Part shown: piece after piece, positions 45,819-55,217 of the stretch | How the letters are laid out: the number at the start of each line of letters is the position of its first letter | Position numbering within the stretch: position 1 is the stretch's first letter | From: Lysobacter sp. MMG2 | GTDB lineage: Bacteria; Pseudomonadota; Gammaproteobacteria; Xanthomonadales; Xanthomonadaceae | Direction of reading: 5' to 3' | Assembly (NCBI RefSeq): GCF_016735495.2 | Contig: NZ_JAERQY020000003.1 | Location: forward strand, 519,117 to 583,116 | Length of the DNA: 64,000 nucleotides | Program-made: the position numbers and the translations under genes | Notes under the pieces: generated by a model | Told to the model about the DNA's origin: nothing | Databases searched by the model: none | The model's input: the letters and a program-made list of their open reading frames with translations, nothing else

Positions 45819-46081
45819 GTGCGACGCTGAAGCGCTACCTTGTGCTGGCCCGCAGGACCCCCGGGTTCGACCCGGCCGTCATCGGCCCGCACCACGCGTA
45901 CCTGGACGCCTTGCGGCGCCAGGGCCGGCTGGAGCTCGCCGGGCCGTTCTCCGACAAGAGTGGCGGCGCGTACCTGCTGAAGGCGGCGGACCTGGACGAA
46001 GCCACGGAGCTTGCACGGACCGATCCGCTTCATCTCAGTGGCGCCTCGGATGTCACGGTTTTTGAATGGAACGCCGCCTGA
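45815..46081 (+). CDS. YciI family protein
   Basis: An 88-residue ferredoxin-like-fold protein of the YciI/DUF1330-like group: RYLVLARRTPGFDP, the conserved HHAYLDALRRQGRLELAGPF and GGAYLLKAADLDEA. The His in the HHAYL motif is the putative catalytic residue of the family. The role is unknown. The ATGA overlap with speA shows translational coupling. Confidence 0.88.
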   Translation: MSATLKRYLVLARRTPGFDPAVIGPHHAYLDALRRQGRLELAGPFSDKSGGAYLLKAADLDEATELARTDPLHLSGASDVTVFEWNAA

Positions 46082-46121
46082 CGCGGATCGTTTCCTCCCT
46101 CGCAAAACGGAAGTATCGAAA

Positions 46122-46976
46122 ATGAAATCAGGGTTCATTGGCCTGGGCGCGATGGGCGCACCGATGGCTCGCTACCTGCACGCCAAGGGCCTGCTCACTG
46201 CGGTGGGCAACCGCACTCAGTCCAAGGCCGATGCGCTGGCCGCGGAGCTGAGCGTGCGGGCGGCGCGTTCGGCGGCGAACTTCGCCGACTGCGATGTGGT
46301 CGTGCTGTGCGTCTCGCTGGACGCCGACGTGCTGGAGAACGTCAACGCGCTCGCCGAGGTCCTCAAGCCCGGCGCGGTGGTGATCGACCATTCCACGGTC
46401 GCCGTCGACACCGCGCGTCGCTGCGCGGCGCTGCTGGCGCAGCACGACATCGCCTTCCTCGACGCGCCGGTGTCCGGCGGCGTGGAGGGCGCGCGCAACG
46501 GCAAGCTGTCGGTGATGGTGGGCGGCGACGCCGAAGTGCTCGAGCGCGTGCACGAGGTCATCGACTGCTACGCCGCGCGCATCACGCACATGGGCGCCAC
46601 CGGCGCGGGTCAGGCGACGAAGGCGGTGAACCAGGTGCTGGTCGCCGGCATCAACGAGGCGGTGAGCGAAGGCCTGGCGCTGGGCGAGAAGCTCGGCCTG
46701 GATCCGGACAAGCTGCTTCCCACGCTGATGGCCGGCGCGGCGAGCAACTGGTTCCTCGAAAAGCGCGGCGCGACGATGCTGCGCGACGAGTTCACGCCGG
46801 GCTTCAAGTGCGCGCACATGCTCAAGGACCTGCGCATCGTCTCGGCGATCGCGCGCGACAGCGGCCTGCGCATGAGCACCGTGGAGCAGGCGCTGGCCGA
46901 TTACGCCGAACTGATCGAGCGCGGCCAGGGCGAGTCCGACACCTCGGCGCTGATCACGCTCAAGCGCGACGGTTGA
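46122..46976 (+). CDS. 3-hydroxyisobutyrate dehydrogenase-like NAD(P)-binding protein
   Basis: A beta-hydroxyacid dehydrogenase of 284 residues. The cofactor loop is GFIGLGAMGAPMARYL, the substrate motif is DAPVSGGVEGARNGKLSVMVGG, and the catalytic Lys is in GAGQATKAVNQ. SNWFLEKRGATML and FKCAHMLKDLRI complete the C-terminal domain. Possible substrates include 3-hydroxyisobutyrate, tartronate semialdehyde or succinic semialdehyde. The ATG at 46122 follows a 40-base gap after the YciI gene. Confidence 0.9.
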   Translation: MKSGFIGLGAMGAPMARYLHAKGLLTAVGNRTQSKADALAAELSVRAARSAANFADCDVVVLCVSLDADVLENVNALAEVLKPGAVVIDHSTVAVDTARRCAALLAQHDIAFLDAPVSGGVEGARNGKLSVMVGGDAEVLERVHEVIDCYAARITHMGATGAGQATKAVNQVLVAGINEAVSEGLALGEKLGLDPDKLLPTLMAGAASNWFLEKRGATMLRDEFTPGFKCAHMLKDLRIVSAIARDSGLRMSTVEQALADYAELIERGQGESDTSALITLKRDG

Positions 46977-47051
46977 GGGTTCGCGCGGCGCGCGGCGAAA
47001 GGCGGGCCGCGAAGACAGCGTCGCGGTCGCGCGAGGCGACCGCCGGCGGGA

Positions 47052-47447
47052 TCATCCCGCCGCCCGACGGGCTCCGAACCGCGCACCGACCTGCGCGCCG
47101 AGAAAGGCGCCCAGCCAGGCCAGCACGAGATTCAGCACGATCGCCAGCTGGTTGAAGCGCCAGACCTTGGCCAGCGTCATCTCCGGCTGCACCGTCACCA
47201 TCACGAACAGCACCAGCGCCCACAGCAGGGTGACGAGCCCGAGCGCGAACCACCAGAAGCGCGCGCCGCCGATCGCGCCGCCCACGAATGCGGCGGCGAA
47301 GACGCCGGCCACATCGAGCAGCGGCAGCTCGCCCCAGGGAGTGGCCTGCACGTGGTGCAGGCGCGCGCCGAACATGAAACTGATGAGAGCGAACAGCATC
47401 AGCGTCAGCAGCGACGCGATGCAGCCCGAAAGAATGCGCTTGTCCAT
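47052..47447 (-). CDS. Uncharacterised four-helix membrane protein
   Basis: A 131-residue protein with four hydrophobic segments (ILSGCIASLLTLMLFALISF, VAGVFAAAFVGGAIGG, FWWFALGLVTLLWALVLFVM, LAIVLNLVLAWLGAFLGAQV). No family is recognised. It is read leftward between an oxidoreductase gene and the SPOR gene. Confidence 0.7.
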   Translation of the reverse strand: MDKRILSGCIASLLTLMLFALISFMFGARLHHVQATPWGELPLLDVAGVFAAAFVGGAIGGARFWWFALGLVTLLWALVLFVMVTVQPEMTLAKVWRFNQLAIVLNLVLAWLGAFLGAQVGARFGARRAAG

Positions 47448-47559
47448 CCCTTCCCCAGTGATCCCGTGCGGGATGGGCGCAGTCTAGCCGCGCGGCGGGG
47501 CGGGTGCGGTGATCGCGGTCGCGGCTTGCGGCGCGACCGCGCGGATCACGTCAGGGCGA

Positions 47560-48414
47560 TCACTTGACCTTGATCGCCATCGCCTGCAGCCCGCCGCCGG
47601 CGAGCTTGCGCTTGGCGTCGGCCAGATCGCTGGCGGTGCCGTACGGCCCCATGCGCACGCGGTAGACCGTGTTGCCGTTGATGTTGGCCGATTCGACGCG
47701 CGCGCTCAGGCCGAGCATCGCGATGCGCGCCTTCATCTCCTCCGCCTGGCCCGAGGCCTGGAAGGCGCCGGCCTGCAGCAGGTAGCGCGTGCCGTCGTCG
47801 CCGGTCGCCGCGGGCGCCGTCGAAGTGGATGCGGGCGTCGAAGGTGCCGGCGTCGGAGCCGGGCTCGTCGCCGGTGCGGTGCCGGCGGTCGTCGTCGGCG
47901 TGCGCGCCGGGACGGTGTCGGTCTCCACCGGACGCGGCAGCGCCGTCGTCGTCTGCGCGGGCTGCGCCGGCTTCGCGGGCTCGGCCGCAGCGTCGTCGTC
48001 CGTCGGGCGCGCGCGCTTGTTGCGCTCGGCCTCGCGGCGGGCTTCGGCCTTCTCGCTGGCGGCGAGTTCGGCGTCGGACATCGGCACTTCCTTGCCCGGC
48101 AGCAGGGTGTAGAAGTCGTAGTCGGTGTCCTTCTTCGCCGGCTCGGTGTTCGAGCGCTTGCTGCCCTTCGCCGGCGCCGGCGTGGCCTCGTCGGCGATGG
48201 CTTCCTGATCGGCGCCGCTGGCCTGGGCCGGCTGCGCGTCGGGGTTGGGCTGCGGGCGGAAGAAGCCGTCGCCGTTGGACTTGAGGTACTTGGGTGCGAC
48301 CAGGATCACCACGACGGCCAGCAGCACGCCGAGGATCATCCAGGCCCAGCCCGGCAGGCCGCTGTCGCCGCCGGAATTACGCTTCGCTTGCGATTTGCCG
48401 CGACGTGCTGCCAC
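47560..48414 (-). CDS. SPOR-domain cell-division-type membrane protein
   Basis: A 284-residue protein with a cytoplasmic basic N-terminus (AARRGKSQAKRNSGGDSG), one TM helix (WAWMILGVLLAVVVILVA), a long Pro/Thr/Ala-rich periplasmic linker and a C-terminal SPOR domain (RYLLQAGAFQASGQAEEMKA, VYRVRMGPYGTASDLADAKR). SPOR domains bind denuded septal peptidoglycan, so a FtsN- or DedD-like role is likely. The GTG start is adjacent to the argS stop (TAAGTG), so the two are cotranscribed. Confidence 0.88.
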   Translation of the reverse strand: MAARRGKSQAKRNSGGDSGLPGWAWMILGVLLAVVVILVAPKYLKSNGDGFFRPQPNPDAQPAQASGADQEAIADEATPAPAKGSKRSNTEPAKKDTDYDFYTLLPGKEVPMSDAELAASEKAEARREAERNKRARPTDDDAAAEPAKPAQPAQTTTALPRPVETDTVPARTPTTTAGTAPATSPAPTPAPSTPASTSTAPAATGDDGTRYLLQAGAFQASGQAEEMKARIAMLGLSARVESANINGNTVYRVRMGPYGTASDLADAKRKLAGGGLQAMAIKVK

Positions 48415-50103
48415 TTACATCACCTCGGGGGCGCTCACGCCCAGCAGTTCGAGACCGTTCGCCAGTACCTGTCGCGTCGCCATCGCGAGCACCAGACGCG
48501 CGTCGCGGACGTCGGCGTCGTCGACCAGGAACTGGTGGTCGTTGTAGTACGTCTGGAACGTCTGCGCCAGTTCGAGCAGGTAGGCGGCGATCTGGTGCGG
48601 TTCCAGATCGCGGCCGGCGGTTTCCACCACGTCCGGGTAGCGCAGCAGCGTGGCGATCAGCTCGCGCGCGGCGACGTCGTCCAGGTCGAGCGGTTGCGCC
48701 AGTCCGTTGGCGGCGTCGTAGGACAGGCCGCGCTCCTTCAGCTGGCGCATCAGGCCGTGCATGCGCGCGTGCGAGACCTGCACGTAGTACACGGGGTTGT
48801 CGAGCGACTGGCTGCGCGCGAAATCGATGTCGAAGATGAGCTGCGAGTCGGGCTTGCGCGCGATCAGGAACCAGCGCGTGGCATCGCGGCCGACCTCGTC
48901 GACGAGGTCGCGCAGCGTGACGTAGCTGCCGGCGCGCTTGGACAGCTTCACTTCCTCGCCGCCGCGCATGACCGTGACCATCTGATGCAGCATGTACTCC
49001 GGCCAGCCCTTCGGAATGCCGCAGTCCAGCGCCTGCAGGCCGGCCTTCACGCGAGCCAGCGAACCGTGGTGGTCGGCGCCCAGTTCGGTGATCGCGCGCT
49101 CGTAGCCGCGCAGCCACTTGCTGCGGTGATAGGCGACGTCGGGCACGAAGTAGGTGTACGTGCCGTCGGACTTGCGCATCACGCGGTCCTTGTCGTCGCC
49201 GAAGTCGGTGGTGCGCAGCCACAGCGCGCCGCCTTCCTCGTAGGTGTGCCCGTGGGCGATCAGCTCGGCCACGGTTTCCTCCACCTTGCCCTCGGTGTAG
49301 AGCGAGGATTCCAGGAAGTAGACGTCGAAGCCGACGCCGTAGGCTTCCAGGTCCAGGTTCTGCTCGCGGCGCAGGTAGGCGACGGCGAACTGGCGGATGG
49401 CGTCGAGGTCGTTCGCGTCCTTTGCAGCGACGACGGTGTGGCCTTCGACTTCGACGCTCTCGCCACGCAGGTAGGCGGCTGCGACGTCCTTGATGTAGTC
49501 GCCGCGGTAGCCGTCTTCCGGCCAGTCCGGATGCTCCGGCCCCTTGCCCTGCGCACGCGCCTGCACCGAGATGGCGAGGTTGTTGATCTGCGCGCCGGCG
49601 TCGTTGTAGTAGAACTCGCGCGCCACGTCCCAGCCGTTGGCGTCGAGCACGCGCGCGATGCAATCGCCGATCACCGCCGCGCGGCCGTGGCCGACATGCA
49701 GCGGGCCGGTCGGGTTGGCCGACACGTATTCCACGCCGGCGCGGTGGCCCTTGCCGATGTCGTTGCGGCCGTACGCGGCACCGCGCTCGAGCACCTGCCC
49801 GATCTGGCGACGCCAGGCGGCTTCGTCGACGTAGAAGTTGATGAAGCCCGGGCCGGCGATCTCGACCTTCGCCAGGTCCTGCGTGACGGGCAGCGCATCG
49901 ACCAGCGCCTGCGCGATCGCGCGCGGGTTCGACTTGGCCGGCTTGGCCAGCAACATGGCGGCGTTGGTGGAGAAATCGCCTTGGCCCGCGTTCTTGGGAC
50001 GCTCGATCACGAACTCGGGCGTGGCCAGATCGGCCGGCAGGGTGCCGGCGGCGCGGAGGGCGTCGATGGCCTGCGCCACCAGGGCGCGGAGAGTGGATTT
50101 CAC
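48415..50103 (-). CDS. argS: Arginyl-tRNA synthetase
   Basis: A class I aminoacyl-tRNA synthetase of 562 residues. The HIGH-type motif is [11 protein letters not shown], and the KMSKS-equivalent is [11 protein letters not shown]. The N-terminal Arg-S additional domain and the C-terminal anticodon-binding DALR region ([26 protein letters not shown]) are complete. The SPOR-domain gene follows with no gap. Confidence 0.97.
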   Translation of the reverse strand: MKSTLRALVAQAIDALRAAGTLPADLATPEFVIERPKNAGQGDFSTNAAMLLAKPAKSNPRAIAQALVDALPVTQDLAKVEIAGPGFINFYVDEAAWRRQIGQVLERGAAYGRNDIGKGHRAGVEYVSANPTGPLHVGHGRAAVIGDCIARVLDANGWDVAREFYYNDAGAQINNLAISVQARAQGKGPEHPDWPEDGYRGDYIKDVAAAYLRGESVEVEGHTVVAAKDANDLDAIRQFAVAYLRREQNLDLEAYGVGFDVYFLESSLYTEGKVEETVAELIAHGHTYEEGGALWLRTTDFGDDKDRVMRKSDGTYTYFVPDVAYHRSKWLRGYERAITELGADHHGSLARVKAGLQALDCGIPKGWPEYMLHQMVTVMRGGEEVKLSKRAGSYVTLRDLVDEVGRDATRWFLIARKPDSQLIFDIDFARSQSLDNPVYYVQVSHARMHGLMRQLKERGLSYDAANGLAQPLDLDDVAARELIATLLRYPDVVETAGRDLEPHQIAAYLLELAQTFQTYYNDHQFLVDDADVRDARLVLAMATRQVLANGLELLGVSAPEVM

Positions 50104-50166
50104 GGGAGTCTGCGGGGTATTGCGGGACCGCGCATTGTACGCGAGCGGGCGTGCCCGGCCGGCCGT

Positions 50167-50841
50167 TCACAGCCAGCCCCGCGCCGCCAGCGAGACCGGC
50201 GTGCCGTCGCCCACGACGATGTGGTCGAGCAGGCGCACATCCACCAGCGACAGCGCTTCCTTCAGCCGTGCGGTGATGCTGCGGTCGGCGGCGCTGGGTT
50301 CGGGGTTGCCGCTGGGGTGGTTGTGGCCGCAGATGGCCGCCGCGGCGTTGAGCGCCAGGGCGCGGCGGGCCACTTCACGCGGGTGCACCTGGGCGCCGTC
50401 GATGGTGCCCTGGAACAGCTCCTCGAAGGCGATCGCGCGGTGTCGCGTGTCCAGGAACAGCACGGCGAACACCTCCCGCGGCCGTCCCCGCAGGCGGCGC
50501 GCGAAGTACTGCCCGGCGACGAGCGGGTCGGTCAGCAGCGCTCCGCGTTCCAGTGCGGCGCCGACCAGGCGTTGTCCGAGCTCCAGCGCGGCCGCCAGCT
50601 GGCAGACCCGGGCCGGGCCCAGGCCGGGCAGGGCCATCAACTGGTCCGGTGGGCGCTCGAGCAGGGTGCGCAGCGGCCCGTGGGATTTCAGCAGGCCCCG
50701 CGCCGTGCTCACTGCGTCGCGGCCTCGCAGTCCCGATCCGAGGAAGATGGCCAGCAGCTGCGCATCGGAAAGCGCGCCGGCGCCGTGGGCCAGCAGGCGT
50801 TCGCGGGGACGCTCGTCGACGGGCCAGTTTCGGATGTGCAT
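50167..50841 (-). CDS. radC: RadC family JAB-domain DNA repair-associated protein
   Basis: A 224-residue protein starting MHIRNWPVDERPRERLLAHG. A helix-hairpin-helix (LMALPGLGPARVCQLAAALE) is followed by the MPN/JAB metal motif HNHPSGNPEPSAAD with the upstream Glu. The biochemical role is unsettled. It is divergent from the coaC/coaB/dut/phosphomannomutase operon, as in many gammaproteobacteria, with a 208-base gap holding their promoters. Confidence 0.93.
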   Translation of the reverse strand: MHIRNWPVDERPRERLLAHGAGALSDAQLLAIFLGSGLRGRDAVSTARGLLKSHGPLRTLLERPPDQLMALPGLGPARVCQLAAALELGQRLVGAALERGALLTDPLVAGQYFARRLRGRPREVFAVLFLDTRHRAIAFEELFQGTIDGAQVHPREVARRALALNAAAAICGHNHPSGNPEPSAADRSITARLKEALSLVDVRLLDHIVVGDGTPVSLAARGWL

Positions 50842-51049
50842 GTACGGGGCGGCCTGATGGAAAGGGAAGGGAAGCGGGCGGCCGGCGCCGTCGTGCACTA
50901 GCATCTGCACCTGCGCCGGGAGGACGCCGGAAGCCGGCGACGGCCGTCCGCCGTGCGCAAATTCCAGCAGCTTGTCGCAGCTCGCGCAGGCGGGCGCGGC
51001 AGTGCGTTCGGGTAAGCTAAATGCCGATTCAGCGGTAGGTATTTCCCAG

Positions 51050-51607
51050 ATGGTCGAGCCCGGCTCCCTGCGCGGACACAAGATCCTGCTGTGCGTTTGC
51101 GGCGGCATCGCCGCGTACAAATCGGCCGAGCTGGTGCGACGGTTGCGCGATGCCGGCGCCGAGGTGACGGTGGCGATGACGCAGAACGCACAGCACTTCG
51201 TCGGCACGACCACGTTCCAGGCGCTGTCGGGCAAGCCGGTGCGCACCTCGCTTTGGGACGCTGCCGCCGAGGCCGCGATGGGCCACATCGAACTGGCGCG
51301 CTGGGCCGACCGCATCGTCGTCGCACCGGCGACGGCGAACACGCTCGCCAAGCTTGCGCACGGATTCGCGGACGACCTGGTCAGCACGCTGTGCCTGGCG
51401 ACCACCGCGCCGATCACCGTCGCCCCGGCGATGAACCACCGCATGTGGCTGCATCCGGCCACGCAGGCCAACATCGCCACCTTGCGCGAGCGCGGCGTGG
51501 ACGTGGTCGGCCCCAACGACGGGCCGCTTGCGGAAGGCGAATCGGGCCCGGGTCGCATGAGCGAGCCAGCGGAGATCCTCGCCGCGGTCGCGAAGGCGTT
51601 CGCATGA
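51050..51607 (+). CDS. coaC: Phosphopantothenoylcysteine decarboxylase (CoaC half of a split CoaBC)
   Basis: A 185-residue HFCD flavoprotein that decarboxylates phosphopantothenoylcysteine in CoA synthesis. GHKILLCVCGGIAAYKSAEL is the FMN-binding start, the active His is in MGHIELARWAD, and APAMNHRMWLHPA is the substrate-clamp motif. In most bacteria this domain is fused to CoaB. Here a TGA ends the frame at EILAAVAKAFA and CoaB begins at an overlapping ATG. It could be a real split or a frameshift. The ATG at 51050 matches the family start. Confidence 0.88.
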   Translation: MVEPGSLRGHKILLCVCGGIAAYKSAELVRRLRDAGAEVTVAMTQNAQHFVGTTTFQALSGKPVRTSLWDAAAEAAMGHIELARWADRIVVAPATANTLAKLAHGFADDLVSTLCLATTAPITVAPAMNHRMWLHPATQANIATLRERGVDVVGPNDGPLAEGESGPGRMSEPAEILAAVAKAFA

Positions 51608-52272
51608 GCACCGCCGCCGCCCTGCGGGGTCTTCGCATCCTGGTCAGCGCCGGGCCGACGTTCGAGGACATCGACCCGGTGCGTTTCATCGGCAACCGCA
51701 GCAGCGGCAAGATGGGGTTCGCCCTTGCGCAGGCGGCCGCGCAGCGCGGCGCGCAGGTCGTGCTGGTGGCCGGCCCGGTGTCGCTGCCCACGCCCGAAGG
51801 CGTCAGTCGCATCGACGTGCGATCGGCCGCGCAGATGCACGAGGCCGTGCTGTCGCAGTTGCCGGCCGACGTCTACATCGGCGCGGCGGCGGTGGCGGAT
51901 TTCGCGCCCGCGCAGGCGGCCTCGAACAAGATCAAGAAGACCGCCGGCCAGGACACGCTGACCCTGACGCTGGTGCGCACGCGCGACATCCTCGCCGACA
52001 TCGCCGGCCATGCGCAGCGGCCGCGGGTGGTGGTGGGCTTTGCCGCCGAGACCGACCACGTCGAGGCCTACGCGCGCGGAAAGCTGGAGAACAAGCGCCT
52101 GGACCTCATCGCCGCCAACCGCGTCGGCGTTGCCGGCAGCGGCTTCGAAAGCGACGACAACACACTGTCGGTCTACGCCGCCGACGGCGCGGCGCACGTG
52201 CTGGGGCCGGCCCCCAAGACCGTGCTGGCCGGGGAGCTGCTCGACCTCATCGCCGCGCGCCTGACGGCCTGA
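51604..52272 (+). CDS. coaB: Phosphopantothenate-cysteine ligase (CoaB half of a split CoaBC)
   Basis: A 222-residue CoaB domain that joins cysteine to phosphopantothenate using CTP. The nucleotide motif is ILVSAGPTFEDIDPVRFIGNRSSGKMG, then VYIGAAAVADFAPAQAASNKIKK and VVVGFAAETDH. The ATG overlaps the CoaC stop (ATGA), and GAAGG lies seven bases upstream, so translation by coupling is plausible. The domain itself is complete. dut follows after 75 bases. Confidence 0.88.
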   Translation: MSTAAALRGLRILVSAGPTFEDIDPVRFIGNRSSGKMGFALAQAAAQRGAQVVLVAGPVSLPTPEGVSRIDVRSAAQMHEAVLSQLPADVYIGAAAVADFAPAQAASNKIKKTAGQDTLTLTLVRTRDILADIAGHAQRPRVVVGFAAETDHVEAYARGKLENKRLDLIAANRVGVAGSGFESDDNTLSVYAADGAAHVLGPAPKTVLAGELLDLIAARLTA

Positions 52273-52347
52273 TCGTGCCGACTTGGCACGACCCTTGCGT
52301 CACCCAACACGCACGCGTCGCCGGGGACACTGGCGCGCCTCAACCCG

Positions 52348-52815
52348 ATGGACCGCATGAACCACACGCTCGAACTGAAGATCCTCGACGCCCGCTTCGG
52401 CAGTGAATGGCCGCTGCCGACCTATGCCACGCCCGCCAGCGCCGGCCTGGACCTGCGCGCGGCGCTGGAGGAACCGCTGACGTTGCAGCCGGGCGATGCC
52501 TCGCTGGTGCCCTCGGGGCTGGCGATCCATCTGGGCGATCCGACGATGTGCGCGGTGATCCTGCCGCGCTCGGGCCTGGGGCATAAGCACGGCATCGTAT
52601 TGGGCAACGGCACGGGGCTGATCGACGCCGATTACCAGGGGCCGCTGCTCATCAGCGTATGGAACCGCGGTCGCGAGGCTTTTACGATGCAGCCGGGGGA
52701 CCGCATCGCCCAGCTCGTGATCCTGCCGATCGTTCGGGCGACGCTTGAGGTGGTGGACGAATTCGAAACCAGCGCGCGCGGAACCGGCGGCTTCGGCCAC
52801 ACCGGCGTGCGCTGA
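52348..52815 (+). CDS. dut: Deoxyuridine 5'-triphosphate nucleotidohydrolase
   Basis: Trimeric dUTPase of 155 residues. Motifs in order: [38 protein letters not shown] and the C-terminal P-loop-like [11 protein letters not shown] that closes over the active site. It prevents uracil incorporation into DNA and supplies dUMP. Start at ATG 52348 or 52357. It is eight bases upstream of the phosphomannomutase. Confidence 0.96.
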   Translation: MDRMNHTLELKILDARFGSEWPLPTYATPASAGLDLRAALEEPLTLQPGDASLVPSGLAIHLGDPTMCAVILPRSGLGHKHGIVLGNGTGLIDADYQGPLLISVWNRGREAFTMQPGDRIAQLVILPIVRATLEVVDEFETSARGTGGFGHTGVR

Positions 52816-52823
52816 CAAAGGGG

Positions 52824-55148
52824 ATGTCGATGAAGGGTCTGGAAAAGGGACAACTGTCGGCCTCGGCCGCACAGCTGAAGGTGATGCTGCCGCTGGTCGC
52901 CGCGTTGCTCGCGGTGCTGGCGGCGTGGTTCGCATGGACCGGCTTGGGCCTGCACCGCGACGGCACGCGCCGGCTGGCGATCACCGAAGCCCGCAACACC
53001 GCGATCGACGCCGCCGTGAAGGCATTGACGGCCGAACAGAAGCAGCTCACCGAGCGCCTGGCGGCGCCGACCCTGCAAGCCGCACTGGCCGCGGGCGATC
53101 TGGCCGCGGCCTCGCAGGAGCTCGGCAAGGGCTGGCCGGGCGCGACGGATGCCGCCGTGCTTCCGCTGGACCTGACCGCCGAGTACGCCGCGCTGCCCAA
53201 GGGCGGTTACGGCCGGCTGGGGGTGATCGAAGCCGCCGTCGCCGCGGACCGTCCGGTGGCCGGATTGCTGCGCCAGGGCAGCGGCACGCAGCTGGCGCTG
53301 GCCGCGCCGGCGCGCACCGCGACGCAGACCGTCGGCGTGGCCTATGTGCGCCTGCCGATCACGCGGGTCAGCGCCGGCCTGGACCAGGCCGACGTCGCCG
53401 ACGACAGCTACCTGGCCTTGCGCCAGGGCGGCTTCACCGCGATCGAGCGCGGCGATACGTCCCTGTCCGGCGGTGCCGAGGCGCTGGCCGCCAAGGTGCC
53501 CGGCAGCGACCTGCGCGTCGCCGCGGCCGTGCCGGACGTGGCCGGTGGCCCGCTGGGCATGGACGCGCTGGGCTGCTTCATTGCCGCGGGCGTGCTGGCA
53601 CTGCTGGCGTTCCTGACCTGGCGCGCCCCGCATTTCGCGGCTCGCCGGAAGAAGACCGACGAGGTCGACGAGGGTTCGGTGCAGACGCTGGCGGAGAGCC
53701 TCGAAGCGCTCCCGCCGGTCCCGGTCGCGGCCCCCGTGGCCGCACCCAAGCCGGCGATGCCGTCGGCGTCCATCGCCATCGACCGCGGCATCTTCCGCGC
53801 CTACGACATCCGCGGCGTGGTCGGCCAGTCGCTCGACGCCGGCGTGGCGGAGCTGATCGGTCACTCCATCGGCTCGCTGATGCACGAGAAGGGCATGACC
53901 GACATCGTCGTGGGCCGCGACGGCCGCCTGTCCGGTCCTGCGCTGGTGGAAGGTTTGATCACCGGCCTGCGCAAGGCCGGCCGCAACGTCATCGACATCG
54001 GCCTGGCGCCGACGCCGGTGGTCTACTTCGGCGCGTACCACCTGCGTGCGGGCTCGTGCGTGTCGGTCACCGGCAGCCACAACCCGCCGGACTACAACGG
54101 CTTCAAGGTGGTCGTCGGCGGCGAGACGCTGTCCGGCGACGCCATCACCGACCTGTATTCGCGCATCGCCGACGACCGCCTGCACCTGGGCGACCTGGGC
54201 TCGCTGGTCGAGCGCGACATCTCCGAGGACTACGTCCAGCGCATCGCCTCCGACGTGCAGATCGACCGCCCGCTGCGCGTGGTGGTCGACGCCGGCAACG
54301 GCGTGGCCGGCGAGATCGGCCCGCGCGTGCTGGCCGCCATCGGTGCCGACGTCACGCCGCTGTATTGCGACATCGACGGCACCTTCCCGAACCACCATCC
54401 GGACCCGAGCGAGCCGCACAACCTCACCGACCTGATCCGCATGGTGCAGCGCCTGGAAGCCGACATCGGCATCGCCTTCGACGGCGACGGCGACCGCCTG
54501 GGCGTGGTCACGCGCGAGGGCGAGAACATCTTCCCGGATCGCCTGCTGATGCTCTTCGCCGCCGACGTGCTCGAACGCAACCCGGGCGCGGTGATCCTGT
54601 TCGACGTGAAGTGCACCGGCCGCCTGCCGGGGCACATCCTGCGCCACGGCGGCAGCCCGCTGATGTGGAAGACGGGCCACTCGCTGATCAAGGCCAAGAT
54701 GCGCGAGACCGACGCGGAACTGGCCGGCGAGATGAGCGGCCACTTCTTCTTCAAGGAGCGCTGGTACGGCTTCGACGACGGCATCTACGCCGCCGCGCGC
54801 CTGCTGGAAATCCTCGCCGCGCAGCCGCGCACGCCGACCGAAACGCTGGCCGCCCTGCCCAACGGCGTGTCGACGCCGGAGATCAAGGTCGACGCGCCCG
54901 AAGGCGACCCGCACAGCTTCGTGGACTGGTTCCGCGACGAGGCCAAGTTCGAGGGCGCACGCCTGTCGACCATCGACGGCCTGCGCGTGGACTGGCCGGA
55001 CGGCTGGGGTCTGGTGCGTGCGTCCAACACCACCCCGGTGCTGGTCATGCGTTTCGATGCGGACTCGCCCGAGGCGCTGGCGCGCATCAAGGCGGACTTC
55101 CGCACCCAGTTGCTGGCGCTGCGGCCGGACCTGTCGCTGCCGTTCTGA
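52824..55148 (+). CDS. Membrane-anchored phosphomannomutase/phosphoglucomutase
   Basis: A 774-residue protein. Residues about 1-300 form a membrane module: TM1 (about 20-42), a periplasm-like domain of about 200 residues and TM2 (CFIAAGVLALLAFLTW). A Pro/Ala linker leads to a complete alpha-D-phosphohexomutase (from IFRAYDIRGVVG, about residue 325). The phosphoserine Ser418 is in TGSHNPPDYNG, Mg ligands are D553/D555/D557 in DGDGDR, and sugar loops are GEMSGHFFFKE and RASNTTP. It supplies Man-1-P/Glc-1-P for surface polysaccharides. The classical AlgC/XanA form lacks the N-terminal module. Confidence 0.93.
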   Translation: MSMKGLEKGQLSASAAQLKVMLPLVAALLAVLAAWFAWTGLGLHRDGTRRLAITEARNTAIDAAVKALTAEQKQLTERLAAPTLQAALAAGDLAAASQELGKGWPGATDAAVLPLDLTAEYAALPKGGYGRLGVIEAAVAADRPVAGLLRQGSGTQLALAAPARTATQTVGVAYVRLPITRVSAGLDQADVADDSYLALRQGGFTAIERGDTSLSGGAEALAAKVPGSDLRVAAAVPDVAGGPLGMDALGCFIAAGVLALLAFLTWRAPHFAARRKKTDEVDEGSVQTLAESLEALPPVPVAAPVAAPKPAMPSASIAIDRGIFRAYDIRGVVGQSLDAGVAELIGHSIGSLMHEKGMTDIVVGRDGRLSGPALVEGLITGLRKAGRNVIDIGLAPTPVVYFGAYHLRAGSCVSVTGSHNPPDYNGFKVVVGGETLSGDAITDLYSRIADDRLHLGDLGSLVERDISEDYVQRIASDVQIDRPLRVVVDAGNGVAGEIGPRVLAAIGADVTPLYCDIDGTFPNHHPDPSEPHNLTDLIRMVQRLEADIGIAFDGDGDRLGVVTREGENIFPDRLLMLFAADVLERNPGAVILFDVKCTGRLPGHILRHGGSPLMWKTGHSLIKAKMRETDAELAGEMSGHFFFKERWYGFDDGIYAAARLLEILAAQPRTPTETLAALPNGVSTPEIKVDAPEGDPHSFVDWFRDEAKFEGARLSTIDGLRVDWPDGWGLVRASNTTPVLVMRFDADSPEALARIKADFRTQLLALRPDLSLPF

Positions 55149-55168
55149 CGGCGGCGGGGCGGAAAACA

Positions 55169-55201
55169 AAAAGGCCGGCGGTGCGAACCGCCGGCCTTTT
55201 G
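55169..55201. terminator. Bidirectional Rho-independent terminator
   Basis: Ten-pair GC-rich stem (GGCCGGCGGT / ACCGCCGGCC) with a GCGA loop, flanked by an A run on one side and TTTT on the other. It serves both the phosphomannomutase gene and the convergent gene ending at 55218. Confidence 0.92.
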
Positions 55202-55217
55202 CGTTCGGGGGTGGAAC

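Noticed and set aside
47509..50901. Open frame of 1130 codons antisense to the SPOR, argS and radC genes
   Set aside because: It spans three well-supported genes on the other strand. The translation is low-complexity His/Arg/Val text.
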